Shown here one piece after another: positions 17,563 to 26,790 of a stretch of DNA of 64,000 nucleotides. The position numbers and the translations under genes were made by a program. The first letter of the stretch is position 1. Each line of letters opens with the position of its first letter. Origin of the DNA: Lysobacterales bacterium 63-13 (lineage in GTDB: Bacteria; Pseudomonadota; Gammaproteobacteria; Xanthomonadales; Rhodanobacteraceae); the NCBI GenBank assembly GCA_001899855.1, contig MKWR01000014.1:3947-67946 (forward strand). Direction: 5' to 3'. Under the pieces are notes generated by a model. It searched no databases. It was not told the DNA's origin and was given only the letters and a program-made list of their open reading frames with translations.

Positions 17563-18216
17563 GTGAATGACGAACTCGCCAGTCGTCTGAATGGCCTGCT
17601 GCCGCAAACGCAATGCACGCGTTGCGGTTATCCGGCGTGTCGGCCGTATGCCGAAGCGATGGCGCGCGACGAGGCCGATATCAACCGCTGCGCACCGGGC
17701 GGACAGGCGGGTGTTGATGCCCTGGCGACCTTGCTCGGGCGCGCCTCGAAAGCACTCGACCCGCTCTTTGGACTGGAAGCGCCAGCAACGGTGGCACTGA
17801 TCGACGAGGATGTCTGCATCGGCTGCACCAAGTGCATCCAGGCCTGTCCGGTCGATGCGATCGTTGGTGCGAACAAACGCATGCACACCATCATCAGCGC
17901 CGAATGCACCGGTTGCGGATTGTGTGTCCCGCCGTGCCCGGTCGATTGCATCGCCATGGTCGCGACATCGAGCACGCCGCTCGCGCGCGGCGAGATCCTT
18001 GCGCGGGCGAGCGCGGCCAGGCGTCGCTTCGAGGTGCGCAATCACCGCCTCGCGCGCAAGCACGACGAACGCAGTGCGCGGCGCGAAGCGGCAGCACGCA
18101 ACGCGGCAACACGGCCCGTGCCGATCAGCCGCAAGGCGGTGCTTGAAGCCATCGCCCGCGGCAAGGCAAAGCGCGCGGCACAGGCAGGCAAGCCCGATGG
18201 ATCATCGCCACCATGA
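17563..18216 (+). CDS. rnfB: RnfB-type electron transport ferredoxin protein
   Basis: The 217-residue Fe-S protein has an N-terminal 4Fe-4S domain (Cys18, 21, 26 and 43; CTRCGYPAC) and two ferredoxin motifs, CIGCTKCIQACPVDAI and CTGCGLCVPPCPVDCI, as in RnfB/RsxB. It lacks the N-terminal membrane helix of canonical RnfB and has a basic, Ala/Arg-rich tail after residue 150. No other rnf genes are next to it, so it may serve as a stand-alone electron donor, for example to Fe-S enzymes such as the endonuclease III encoded next. The start is GTG at 17563. It overlaps nth by 4 nt. Confidence 0.88.
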   Translation: MNDELASRLNGLLPQTQCTRCGYPACRPYAEAMARDEADINRCAPGGQAGVDALATLLGRASKALDPLFGLEAPATVALIDEDVCIGCTKCIQACPVDAIVGANKRMHTIISAECTGCGLCVPPCPVDCIAMVATSSTPLARGEILARASAARRRFEVRNHRLARKHDERSARREAAARNAATRPVPISRKAVLEAIARGKAKRAAQAGKPDGSSPP

Positions 18217-18869
18217 AGCGCAGCGATGTCATCGAGATGTTCACGCGCTTGCGCGAATTCAATCCGCAGCCGACCACCGAACTCGAATACACGACGCCGT
18301 TTGAATTGCTGGTCGCGGTGATTCTCTCGGCACAGGCGACCGATGTCGGCGTGAACAAGGCAACGCGCCGCTTGTACCCGGTTGCGAACACGCCACAAGC
18401 CATCCTTGATCTGGGCGAGGAAGGCTTGAAGCGCCATATCGCCAGCATCGGCCTGTTCAATGCCAAGGCAAGAAACGTGATTGCGACCTGCCGCATCCTC
18501 GTGGATCAGCATGGCGGTGAAGTACCACGCGAGCGCGAGGCGCTGGAAGCACTGCCCGGCGTCGGCCGCAAGACCGCCAATGTCATCCTCAACACGGCCT
18601 TTGGCGAGCCGACGATAGCCGTCGACACGCACATCTTCCGCGTCGCCAATCGCACCGGCCTGGCCAAGGGCAGGAACGTGCGCGAAGTCGAGGACAAGCT
18701 GCTGCGCGTGATTCCGGCGGAGTTCCGCCAGGATGCACATCATTGGCTGATCCTGCACGGCCGTTACGTGTGCAAGGCGCGCAAGCCGGATTGCCCGACT
18801 TGCCTGATTCGGGACTTGTGCAGTTATCGCCACAAGACTGCAGGTCCGGCACCAATCACGCCGGGTTGA
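18213..18869 (+). CDS. nth: Endonuclease III
   Basis: Bifunctional DNA glycosylase/AP lyase for oxidised pyrimidines in base excision repair. All hallmarks align with E. coli Nth even by number: the helix-hairpin-helix LPGVGRKTANV with catalytic Lys120, Asp138 in VDTH, and the [4Fe-4S] ligands Cys187, Cys194, Cys197 and Cys203. The 218-residue length is normal. It starts inside the rnfB stop (ATGA overlap), and the rnfB-nth pair is common in gammaproteobacteria. It converges on the kinase gene at 18937. Confidence 0.97.
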   Translation: MKRSDVIEMFTRLREFNPQPTTELEYTTPFELLVAVILSAQATDVGVNKATRRLYPVANTPQAILDLGEEGLKRHIASIGLFNAKARNVIATCRILVDQHGGEVPREREALEALPGVGRKTANVILNTAFGEPTIAVDTHIFRVANRTGLAKGRNVREVEDKLLRVIPAEFRQDAHHWLILHGRYVCKARKPDCPTCLIRDLCSYRHKTAGPAPITPG

Positions 18870-18936
18870 CGCCCGCGACTGCCTGCGCACCGGGAACGCG
18901 GTCGTTGGTGCCCGGCGAATGCACAGCCCCGCGGAT

Positions 18937-21564
18937 TCAGTCGAGACTGGCCTTGTTCATCCGCGCCGCCAGCCAGGCCGGCAAGGCGCGACCGGCGCCA
19001 AGCTCGGCGATGGCCACATCCGCGCCGCTCGCATCGGCACCCATGCAGCGTTTGCCGAGCAACCACCAGGCCAGCCACCAATCCCGCTCCGCGGCGGTGA
19101 GTTCCGCTGCCTGCGGAGGCGTTGCCGAGGGCAGCGAACACGCACCGGAATCGGCTGCCAGCCAGGCCTGCGTGATGCACAGGTGACGCGTGAACGGCGT
19201 GCGCGACTCGAGGGCGCTGCAGTTCGGCGGCTGGTAGCGGGCCAGCAAGTCCGCTGCGTCGGCGTCGCCGCGCTCGAACAGCATGACGCCGAGGATGCCC
19301 GCCACCCAATCGGTGCGCTGGCGCTGCTCGACGGGAAGTGCCGTGTGCATCGTCCACGCCGCGCGCGCCGCTTGCAGTGCCGCCTCGCTTTCGCCGGCCT
19401 CGTCTCGCGCCACCGCCAACTGGCCGAGCATGTTCACGCGCTGCGAGTGCGGCGCGCTGCCGAGCGCCTGTTCGACCATCGGCAGCAGGCGCTCGTACTC
19501 GCGCGCCGACGCTGCCGGTCCCTGCCAAACGCGCAACAGCGAGGCGCGATTGGCCAGCGAATGCAGGGTTTGCGGATGCAGGGGGCCGTAGATCGCCTGG
19601 CTCCGTTCCAGCGCACGCTGCATGGTCGCCTCGGCTTCGTCGTAGCGGCCAAGCCGATGCAGCATCAAGGCAAGGTCGTTGAGGATCACCGCCATCTTCG
19701 GATGCGCCGGGGCAATGCGCCGCTGCGCCGTTTCCGCCTGCGTGAGGATTGCCAGCGCCTCCGCAGTGCGGCCCTGGTGGTGCAGGCTGGTGGCCAACGC
19801 GCACAGCGCATCCGGATAGATCAGTGCATCCCTGCTTTGCGCGTCCTCGATCCCCTGCAATGCATTGCGTGCGGTGGTTTCCGCCTCTTCGAGCTGATCG
19901 GCCTCGACCTGCATTTCGGCAATGCGCACCTGCAGGTAGAGGCGCTCGGCATGGCTCGGTGCCAAACCTGCCGCAGCGCCGGTGGCATCCGCATCGCGCA
20001 GCCGGCGCAGGGCCTCGAGCGGATCGCCGCGCTCATACGCCAGCATGCCGCGATCGCCCTGCGCCACCGCCCATTTCGCATTGGCCGCGGAATGCCGCGC
20101 GAACGCGGCAAGCGCATCGTCGAGCGAGGATTCGGCATCATCGAGCAGGCCGCGTTCCAGTTGCACGCGACCGATCATGCCGAGCATCTCGCCAAGCAGC
20201 AGCGGTCGCGCGGCGAATTCGCTGCGCACGCGCGCGGCACCGTTGCTCAACAGGACCGAGGCCGGCGGATCCTCGCCCTGGGCCAGGTCGGGATTGGCGG
20301 CGGCGAACAGATCGAGCACGAAATCCTTGATCGCGGTGGCCTGGGCCGCTTGCAGACGCGCCTGATGCGCCTGCCACAAGGTGCCGCCGATTCCACCGGC
20401 GATCGCCAGCAGCAGGGCGGCACTGGCGGCGACAGCCAGGCGATGGCGGGCGATGAACTTGCGCAACCGGTAGGCGCGACCGGGCGCACTGGCCAGCACC
20501 GGACGCCCCGCCAGCCAACGCTGCAGGTCGGCAATCAATTCGTCGACCGTGCCGTAGCGCTCGGCCGGATCCGCAGCCAACGCCTTCAGCAACACGCGAT
20601 CGAGATCCTCGCGCAAGGCGCGGTGGTGGCGGGCAGTGGCGATTCCGCGAACGGCGGCAAGCTGCGAGGGCAAGGTGATTTCCGCCGCGCGCGCATGCGT
20701 CCGCGGGGGCTGCCCGGTCAGCAGGCGATAAAGCAAGGCTCCGAGACCATGGATGTCCGTGGCGGTGGTCGGTGGGCCATCGCCAAACTGCTCGGGAGCG
20801 GCGTATTGCGGAGTCAGCGCGCGCCACTGCGAGCGCGTCACCTGATCGCCACCGTTGGCCAGGCGGGCGATGCCGAAATCAAGCAGGCGCACCTGGCCCT
20901 CGCCGTCGACCAGCACGTTTGAGGGTTTCAGGTCGCGGTGGATCACCAGGTTGCGATGGGCCGCGGCAACCGCGGCGGTGACTTGCAGGAACAGGGTCAC
21001 CACTTGTCGCGTATCCAGCGCGTGCTGTTCGCACCAGGCATCGATGTGCACGCCCTCGACCAGCGGCATGGTCAGCCACGGCGTGCCGTCTTCGGCAATG
21101 CCGGCGTCGATCAAGCCGACGATATGCGGATGGGCGAGGCGCGCGAGGATGTCGGTCTCGCGGCGAAACTGTTCGGCACCATTGCGGCCGAGGCTGGCGA
21201 TGGACAACAGCTTGAGGGCGACGACCTGCTCGGCGGCGCCATCAATGCGGCGCGCCCGATAGATCACCGCCATGCCGCCGCGACCGAGCTCGTCCTCTAT
21301 TTCCCAGACGCCCAGGCGTCGTCCGCGCATCGATCCCTTGTCCGGCGTTGCCGAGGGCAGCCAATGGCCGAGCGCGGACGCTTCGCCGTCAAGCCAGGCG
21401 TGCTCCTGCTGCGTGCTTGCGAGCAAGCGCAGCAGGTGATGGCGCACCTCGGGCGACATCGGCATGGCCGCCATTCGCTCGTCGCGCTGCACCACATCGA
21501 GATCGATCAGCTCGGCAAACAGGCGATCGGCTTGCTGCCAGGCCAGGCGTTCGGCAGCGTCCAT
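18937..21564 (-). CDS. Membrane-bound Ser/Thr protein kinase with C-terminal TPR repeats
   Basis: An 875-residue kinase of the PknB type. The kinase domain (about 85-360) has a glycine loop LGRGGMAVIY, Lys118, the catalytic loop HRDLKPSN (His209) and DFG at 229-231, so it appears active. A membrane segment follows near 385-410 (SAALLLAIAGGIGG), and the rest is TPR-like repeats, probably periplasmic. An N-terminal 80-residue region precedes the kinase. The ATG at 21564 is preferred over the adjoining GTG at 21567. It begins 3 nt after the stop of the ECF sigma gene. Kinase-TPR proteins next to such sigma factors are known pairs in which the kinase activates the sigma factor; here that is inference. 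Confidence 0.93.
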   Translation of the reverse strand: MDAAERLAWQQADRLFAELIDLDVVQRDERMAAMPMSPEVRHHLLRLLASTQQEHAWLDGEASALGHWLPSATPDKGSMRGRRLGVWEIEDELGRGGMAVIYRARRIDGAAEQVVALKLLSIASLGRNGAEQFRRETDILARLAHPHIVGLIDAGIAEDGTPWLTMPLVEGVHIDAWCEQHALDTRQVVTLFLQVTAAVAAAHRNLVIHRDLKPSNVLVDGEGQVRLLDFGIARLANGGDQVTRSQWRALTPQYAAPEQFGDGPPTTATDIHGLGALLYRLLTGQPPRTHARAAEITLPSQLAAVRGIATARHHRALREDLDRVLLKALAADPAERYGTVDELIADLQRWLAGRPVLASAPGRAYRLRKFIARHRLAVAASAALLLAIAGGIGGTLWQAHQARLQAAQATAIKDFVLDLFAAANPDLAQGEDPPASVLLSNGAARVRSEFAARPLLLGEMLGMIGRVQLERGLLDDAESSLDDALAAFARHSAANAKWAVAQGDRGMLAYERGDPLEALRRLRDADATGAAAGLAPSHAERLYLQVRIAEMQVEADQLEEAETTARNALQGIEDAQSRDALIYPDALCALATSLHHQGRTAEALAILTQAETAQRRIAPAHPKMAVILNDLALMLHRLGRYDEAEATMQRALERSQAIYGPLHPQTLHSLANRASLLRVWQGPAASAREYERLLPMVEQALGSAPHSQRVNMLGQLAVARDEAGESEAALQAARAAWTMHTALPVEQRQRTDWVAGILGVMLFERGDADAADLLARYQPPNCSALESRTPFTRHLCITQAWLAADSGACSLPSATPPQAAELTAAERDWWLAWWLLGKRCMGADASGADVAIAELGAGRALPAWLAARMNKASLD

Positions 21565-21567
21565 CAC

Positions 21568-22113
21568 TCAATCCAGTTGCGCCAGCAACAATGCGCGCGC
21601 GCGTTGCCAGTCGCGGTTGACGCTGCGCAAGGAACGGCCGCTCGATTCGGCAAGCTGCTCCAGGGTGAGGCCGGCGAAGACGCGCATCTCGACCAGTTCG
21701 CGCGCACCCGGATCGATGGCATCGAGACGATCGAGTGCAGCATCGACATCGAGCAGTTCCGGCTCCGCTGCGGCAATTCCCTCGGCGTGGTCCAGAGTCT
21801 CCCTGGCGAGATCGGCACCCCGCTTCAGCGCTCCGCGGGCACGCGCGCGATCGACCAGGATCTGGCGCATGGCGCGCGCCGCGCAGGCGAAAAAATGATG
21901 GCGATCGACGAGATCCAGGCCCTGCGCACCGGTGAGCTTGAGATAGGCCTCGTGCACCAGTGCCGTTGCGCCCAGCGTGTGCTCGCCCGATTGCGCGGCA
22001 AGCCGCGATGCCGCCAGTGAGCGCAGGGTCGCGTAGACCTGGGCGAACACCGCATCCAGGCAGCGGCTGTCGCCCGACTGGGCGGCACGCAACAGTTCGG
22101 TGATGTCACCCAT
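21568..22113 (-). CDS. ECF-type RNA polymerase sigma factor
   Basis: The 181-residue protein has sigma region 2 (TALVHEAYLKLTG, HHFFACAARAMRQILVD) and region 4 (RELVEMRVFAGLTLEQLAESSGRSLRSVNRDWQRAR), matching the ECF group often found with Ser/Thr kinases instead of an anti-sigma factor. No anti-sigma gene is nearby; the kinase follows after 3 nt. In Vibrio the EcfP-PknT pair works by phosphorylation of region 2 of the sigma factor, and a similar circuit is plausible. The ATG at 22113 (MGDITELLRAAQSGD) gives the family start; the longer open frame is not conserved. Its promoter should lie in 22114-22273. Confidence 0.92.
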   Translation of the reverse strand: MGDITELLRAAQSGDSRCLDAVFAQVYATLRSLAASRLAAQSGEHTLGATALVHEAYLKLTGAQGLDLVDRHHFFACAARAMRQILVDRARARGALKRGADLARETLDHAEGIAAAEPELLDVDAALDRLDAIDPGARELVEMRVFAGLTLEQLAESSGRSLRSVNRDWQRARALLLAQLD

Positions 22114-22273
22114 GCAATCGACCCGGTACCGCTGGCAGTGCCAACATCCTACCGGATTCGTCTGCGCACTCCGACCCTGCCTGCGCCGCCATCGGCGGCG
22201 GCGCGCGGTGGCGCAGCGAAGCTGTGGCAACGGTTCGCCGCGCAGCGTGCCGATCGCGTCCATGCCCAGCACA

Positions 22274-24073
22274 TCACTGCAGGAAGTGATTGCCGAATCC
22301 GTCGAAGAAGAGGATGTCGCGATTTTCCACGGCGCCAAGATCGTTGTTGCCCCAGACCGCAACGACGCCGCCGGCGTCATGACCGGGCTCCTGTCGATAG
22401 ACATCAAGGCCGGCCGTGACATCGGCGTTGTCGCAGAAATCGATGGCTGGCGAACTTCCCGGCGGCGTGAAATCGAAACCAAGGCGAGGATCAGCGACGG
22501 TGGCTCCGGGAATTGCCTGATGCGCGATCAGGCAGGCGTTGCTTTCCATGGTCGCCCCCGCCGTCGCTGTCCACACGTCGCTGCCTGGCGCCCACATGAT
22601 GCTGCCCTGGGTGCGCAACAGGCCTCCGTTCATGTACACCAGCGTGTCGACATCATTCGCCAGCACGGTGTTGTAGATGAAGCGCAGGTTGATGCCCGGC
22701 GCATTCGCCAGCAGGGTGCCATTGCTCGCCGCACCGGCCTTGTTGTCGAGGAAGATGCAGCGTTCAAACTGCATCTCGCTGCTGCCAAAGGCCATGGCCA
22801 CCGCGATCTGGCCATTGTCGTCGCGATTCTTCTCGAACAAGGTGCGGGCAAAGCGGAAGATGCCGCGCGAGCTGCCGCTGTCGTTGTAGATGTAGCCGAC
22901 AGCACCGCCCGGGCTGCCCGGCGTCGTGTCGTTGTATGCCACGTTGTACAGCACCGCCGAGCAGGAACTGTAGCGTGTGCCAAATGGGCAGCGCTGGCCC
23001 GGGGCCGTGGTATCGAGCACCCAATCGACCGCATTCGAGGAATAGAACGCGCCACCCTTGCCATTGGCGCTGTTGAATCCGACCAGTGTGTTGCGCAGGG
23101 AAATGAAGGTGAAGGGATCGGACGGCCCGGTCGCGCCTTCGGCGTAGATCGCACCACCGAAATTGGCGTTGTTGGTGTTGATTTCGGTGGTGAACCTGCC
23201 GATCGCCGGGGCGCTGACGGTGATGTTGCCCTGCCTGGTGTAGATGGCGCCGCCAAAACCCCTGCCGGTGGAAAAGCTGCCATCACCTGCCTCGTTGTTG
23301 AACAACACGACCGGGGCCAGTGGCGTGTCGGGAAGCACCGGCGGCGTCACGATCAGCGTGGTCCGTGCCGTGTTCAAGGCGATGCCACCACCGGCGCGGC
23401 GCGCCTTGTTCTCTTCAACCCGACCATGGATCAGGCGGATCGTGGCGTTGTCCAGCGCATACACGCCACCACCATTGCCGAGTGAGCCAAGCCCGGCTGC
23501 TTCGTTGGCGAGGATCTTCGCGCCACCATCGACGACCAGTTCGGCAATGCGCGTCGGCGTGCCCAGCATGCTGACGCCGCCACCGTTGCCGGCCAGGTTG
23601 GCTTCGATGATGGCACCTTCGCCGAGCACCAGCGTGGCGTTCTGCAGGACCAGCGCGCCTGCACCGCCCAGTGCATCGGAGAGGCCCTCGGCGCCACCGG
23701 TCAGGGTCAGGTGGCGCAGTTCGAGACGTCGCCGTGTATCGCTGGCGTTATCGAAACGCAGCACGCGACCTGGATTGATCTGGCGAATCACCATGCGCGC
23801 ATCGACGCTGGGCGCACTCGCCGTGCACGTGGCGTAACCGCCCTCGATGGTGATGTCGGCAGCCGGCTCGTCCAGCGAGATGCCGCCGGTCAGCAGTTCA
23901 CCGGTGCGCAGCTTGATCAGATGCGGGCCGCTGCCATTGGCTTCGGCAGCGGCGAGTGCATCGGCCAGACTGAAATGGGTACACCCGCTCGGTCCGACCG
24001 AATAGGTCGCGGCCGTGGCCAGCGGGCACACGAGCAGCAGGAGCAGCAGGGCTGCCAGGCGAATCAGGTTCAT
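22274..24073 (-). CDS. Secreted parallel beta-helix protein
   Basis: A 599-residue exported protein with a signal peptide (Leu-rich core, cleavage near LATAAT). The body is a right-handed beta-helix of the polymorphic outer membrane protein type, with repeated GNGGGV, GGGIAL, GFGGAIY, NFGGAIY and GKGGAFY turns; paired cysteines occur. The C-terminus FFDGFGNHFLQ resembles the F-x-D-G-F ending I associate with secreted Xanthomonadales proteins. No catalytic motif is seen, so binding or structural roles are as likely as polysaccharide cleavage. The ATG at 24073 has GGAG 8 nt upstream. It lies upstream, in the same direction, of the sigma-kinase pair with a 160-nt gap. Confidence 0.85.
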   Translation of the reverse strand: MNLIRLAALLLLLLVCPLATAATYSVGPSGCTHFSLADALAAAEANGSGPHLIKLRTGELLTGGISLDEPAADITIEGGYATCTASAPSVDARMVIRQINPGRVLRFDNASDTRRRLELRHLTLTGGAEGLSDALGGAGALVLQNATLVLGEGAIIEANLAGNGGGVSMLGTPTRIAELVVDGGAKILANEAAGLGSLGNGGGVYALDNATIRLIHGRVEENKARRAGGGIALNTARTTLIVTPPVLPDTPLAPVVLFNNEAGDGSFSTGRGFGGAIYTRQGNITVSAPAIGRFTTEINTNNANFGGAIYAEGATGPSDPFTFISLRNTLVGFNSANGKGGAFYSSNAVDWVLDTTAPGQRCPFGTRYSSCSAVLYNVAYNDTTPGSPGGAVGYIYNDSGSSRGIFRFARTLFEKNRDDNGQIAVAMAFGSSEMQFERCIFLDNKAGAASNGTLLANAPGINLRFIYNTVLANDVDTLVYMNGGLLRTQGSIMWAPGSDVWTATAGATMESNACLIAHQAIPGATVADPRLGFDFTPPGSSPAIDFCDNADVTAGLDVYRQEPGHDAGGVVAVWGNNDLGAVENRDILFFDGFGNHFLQ

Positions 24074-24182
24074 CACGCGCTCCAGGGCAACGACGGATGT
24101 CGTCTCCCGGATCTATTCGCAATCGGGTGCGAAGTCGTGCCACATCCGGCAAAGCGAGCGTTGGCGGTGGGCGCACGCACGG

Positions 24183-24211
24183 CCGGGATGACGCAAGGTG
24201 CGTCATCCCGG
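24183..24211 (-). terminator. Perfect hairpin downstream of the porin gene
   Basis: CCGGGATGACGCA (24183-24195), a 3-nt loop and TGCGTCATCCCGG (24199-24211) form a perfect 13-bp stem about 90 nt after the stop of the minus-strand porin gene and before the beta-helix gene. No T-run follows on either strand, so it may be a factor-dependent or REP-type element. The rest of 24074-24297 shows nothing else clear. Confidence 0.5.
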
Positions 24212-24297
24212 TACCGCTGCAGCGTGATTGATGGTGCCGAGCGCGTGGCAAGCGGGCAGCACACGCTGCCCGGAGACGGCCGGCGCGGTGGCGCGGA

Positions 24298-25461
24298 TTA
24301 CCAGAAGAACTGCAGGCGCGTCTCGAAAATGTTCGGATCGTCGCTGAGGTCGGCAGCAAGTGCGGAGTTGTACTTCGAACTCTTCACGGCCACGTAGTTG
24401 GCCATGATCTTGACGTTCGAGCGCCAGTACCAGTTCATGCCAACGGTGATGTTGTGCTCGTCGCCACCCCTGATCGAACCATCGCTGAGGTTGGCATCGT
24501 CATAGCGCACACCCACCTGCCACATGCCGGCGGCCGGATCGTTCGGCAACGGCGTGGTCGGCGTGCCGCCCTTGTAGCCCCAGGACTCGCCGGTGATGTT
24601 CCAGACGCCGGAGACATACCAGCTGTCGCCGGTGAAATCCGCAGCGGTCGAATTGCTGGTGCGCGTGGTCGTGGTGCGCATGTACTCGGCCTGCACCTTG
24701 AACGGGCCGCTGCTCCACAGCCCTTCAAGGCCATAGGTGCGGTTTCGGTCAGCATTGAGGATGTTGCCGGTATCGATCAGGCGTGCGGTCGCCAGGTCGG
24801 CATCCGGGCGGATGCGCCAGCGCTGCGTATCGTTGTTGGTGTCGTAGTCGACCGCGGAGACGCCGAAATGCAGCGTGCTGTCGCCATCGACGATCGGTGC
24901 GTAATAGAAGCGGCCGCCAAAACCCTGGCCCTGGCCAAGATTGCGGGTCATTTCGCGACCAAACACGTTGGCCGTGTAGCCCCAGTTCTTGCCGCCGTCA
25001 CCGTAGGCGACACCGACACGGCGACCGACGGCGAAGGTATTGGTGACCATCGCCTTGGAAATGAAATCATTGTTCTTGGTGCTGCTGAGTTCCTCGAGGC
25101 TGTTGACCTGCTTGAACTGGCCCACCTGCACGTAGTTCGAGCCAAGCTTCCATTTCAGGTTGACGTCGAGGTACTTGTTGGCCTTGGCATCGTAGCCAAG
25201 CACCCAGTCGAACATGGTGCCCTTGCCTTTCAGCACGAGCTCGGCGCGACGCATCTCGAATTCGCTGTCCTTGCCATCGTTGCCGGATGAGCCGTTGAGG
25301 TCGACGACGTCGTTGTTGAACCAGTTGCCGTCGGCCTGCACGAGGCCTTCGAAACTGACCTCATAGTCGCCGATGACATCAAGGGCGACTTCGGCCTGGG
25401 CCTGGGCGGCCAGTGTGGAAACAATCGCAACAGCAAGCAGGCGGTGTGCAACGCGTTTCAT
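24298..25461 (-). CDS. Phosphate-selective porin (OprO/OprP family)
   Basis: A 387-residue outer membrane beta-barrel with a signal peptide ending in AAQAQAE. Strands typical of the OprO/OprP family are visible: FEMRRAELVLKGKG, NYVQVGQFKQVNSLEELSS, GVAYGDGGKNWGYTANVFG and the terminal aromatic ETRLQFFW. Such porins admit phosphate or polyphosphate. The ATG at 25461 has GAGAAA 8 nt upstream. Its location just before the pst operon supports a phosphate role. I could not find a convincing Pho box in its 261-nt upstream region (25462-25722), which it shares with divergent rnt. Confidence 0.9.
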   Translation of the reverse strand: MKRVAHRLLAVAIVSTLAAQAQAEVALDVIGDYEVSFEGLVQADGNWFNNDVVDLNGSSGNDGKDSEFEMRRAELVLKGKGTMFDWVLGYDAKANKYLDVNLKWKLGSNYVQVGQFKQVNSLEELSSTKNNDFISKAMVTNTFAVGRRVGVAYGDGGKNWGYTANVFGREMTRNLGQGQGFGGRFYYAPIVDGDSTLHFGVSAVDYDTNNDTQRWRIRPDADLATARLIDTGNILNADRNRTYGLEGLWSSGPFKVQAEYMRTTTTRTSNSTAADFTGDSWYVSGVWNITGESWGYKGGTPTTPLPNDPAAGMWQVGVRYDDANLSDGSIRGGDEHNITVGMNWYWRSNVKIMANYVAVKSSKYNSALAADLSDDPNIFETRLQFFW

Positions 25462-25722
25462 GTGGGTTTTCTCTTGATGTGGGGACAGGCTGGAAGGCAC
25501 CACGGCGGGCTGCCATGGCGGCGCAGGTTATTGACGTTCCATTACGGGAACATTGCAGGCCGGCAACACAATTGTTGCAGTTGCCCGATCAGGCGTGCCC
25601 CGGCCCGCCTGATGGCGCGATAGCACACTCCTGCGCGCCTCGCGCCCGACGCGAAGACACGGCAGGCGGCGTGGCTGCAGCCGCATCCCCCGGCAGGCAC
25701 GCCAATCGGCTATCCTTCCGGC

Positions 25723-26397
25723 ATGCCCGAAACCACCTCCGTGACGCGGATCGCCGAGCGATTCCGCGGTTTCCTCCCTGTCGTCGTCGATGTCGAAACC
25801 GGTGGTTTCGATTGCGAACGCGATGCCCTGCTGGAGATCGCCGTGGTCGTGATCGGCATGGATGCGCAGGGATTCGTGTTTCCGCATGCCCCGGTTTCCA
25901 CGCATGTCGAGCCGTTTCCCGGCGCCAACCTCGATCCACGCGCCCTTGAAATCACCGGCATCGATGTCGATCACCCGTTCCGCAATGCGCGGGAAGAACG
26001 TGCCGCGCTCGATCATGTGTTCGCCCCGGTGCGGGCGGCCTTGCGCGCCGCCGATTGCCAGCGCGCCATCCTCGTCGGCCACAACGCCGGCTTTGACCTC
26101 AGCTTTCTCAATGCCGCCGTGCGCCGCACCGGCCACAAGCGCAATCCGTTCCACCCGTTCAGCAATTTCGATACGGTGACCCTGGCCGGTCTCGCCTACG
26201 GCCAGACCGTATTGGCCCGTGCCGTTGCCGCCTCGGGCGTCAGCTGGAATGCCAGCGAGGCGCACTCGGCCGTTTATGACACCGAGCGCACGGCCGAACT
26301 GTTCTGCAAGATCGTCAACCGCTGGAAACACATGTCGGACCTGACCGGAGCCAATGCCGAACCGGACATCGAGCAGACCATGCCCGCAGCCGATTGA
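25723..26397 (+). CDS. rnt: Ribonuclease T
   Basis: DEDDh-type 3'-5' exonuclease that trims the CCA end of tRNA and matures other stable RNAs. The 224-residue length is standard. Exo motifs are intact: [10 protein letters not shown] (Asp/Glu), [12 protein letters not shown] (Asp) and the final [14 protein letters not shown] with His and Asp. RNase T-specific stretches such as [22 protein letters not shown] are present. The start ATG at 25723 is a few bases after GGC/CC-rich DNA without a strong ribosome site. It precedes the FmdB-like gene by 32 nt. Confidence 0.96.
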   Translation: MPETTSVTRIAERFRGFLPVVVDVETGGFDCERDALLEIAVVVIGMDAQGFVFPHAPVSTHVEPFPGANLDPRALEITGIDVDHPFRNAREERAALDHVFAPVRAALRAADCQRAILVGHNAGFDLSFLNAAVRRTGHKRNPFHPFSNFDTVTLAGLAYGQTVLARAVAASGVSWNASEAHSAVYDTERTAELFCKIVNRWKHMSDLTGANAEPDIEQTMPAAD

Positions 26398-26429
26398 TTC
26401 AGGCAACGCCCGCCCGCATCCTTGCAGCC

Positions 26430-26711
26430 ATGCCCATCCATCAATACCTCCCGGATCATGCTGGCTGCGATTTCTGCCGCGATGGATTCGACCTGCTGCA
26501 GCGCCTAGCCGATCCAGCCCTGAGCGCCTGTCCCGAATGCGGCACGCCCATCCACCGCATCATCAGCGCCCCGCAAGTCATATCCGGCCAAGCCCACCGC
26601 ACCAGCGAAAGCCATGCCGGCAAACACGGGTTCACCCAGTACAGGCGCGCCGGCAAGGGCGTCTACGAAAAGACCGTGGGCAAAGGCCCCGCGTATATCA
26701 GTGGGGATTGA
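26430..26711 (+). CDS. FmdB-like zinc ribbon protein
   Basis: A 93-residue protein with an N-terminal zinc ribbon: Cys13-x2-Cys16 and Cys34-x2-Cys37 (CPEC), preceded by MPIHQYL and followed by IHRIISAPQV, as in the FmdB/CxxC-CxxC-SSSS family of putative regulators. The basic C-terminal half (about 50-93) is not conserved. The ATG at 26430 is chosen because it gives the family N-terminus; the frame is open 12 codons further. Function is unknown. It ends 9 nt before the Pho box of pstS, so read-through into pst is possible. Confidence 0.82.
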   Translation: MPIHQYLPDHAGCDFCRDGFDLLQRLADPALSACPECGTPIHRIISAPQVISGQAHRTSESHAGKHGFTQYRRAGKGVYEKTVGKGPAYISGD

Positions 26712-26719
26712 TTCCCGCC

Positions 26720-26737
26720 CTGTCACAAACCTGCAAC
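26720..26737 (+). promoter_or_regulatory. Pho box (PhoB binding site) of the pst operon
   Basis: CTGTCAC-AAAC-CTGCAAC matches the two 7-bp direct repeats with a 4-bp spacer of the PhoB consensus (CTGTCAT repeated). About 10 nt further, TACAAA at 26749-26754 is a plausible -10 box, the spacing expected when PhoB replaces the -35 contact. It lies 53 nt upstream of the pstS start. Phosphate starvation control is therefore likely. Confidence 0.8.
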
Positions 26738-26790
26738 CTTGAGCGGTTACAAAGTGCGCCTCCACAGCACATCCTCAAGGAGTTGCCCGC

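Noticed and set aside
25462-25722. Search for a Pho box before the OprO/OprP-like porin
   Set aside because: Only short palindromes (around GTTCC-GGAAC and CAATTG) are present; no two 7-bp repeats with the right spacing.
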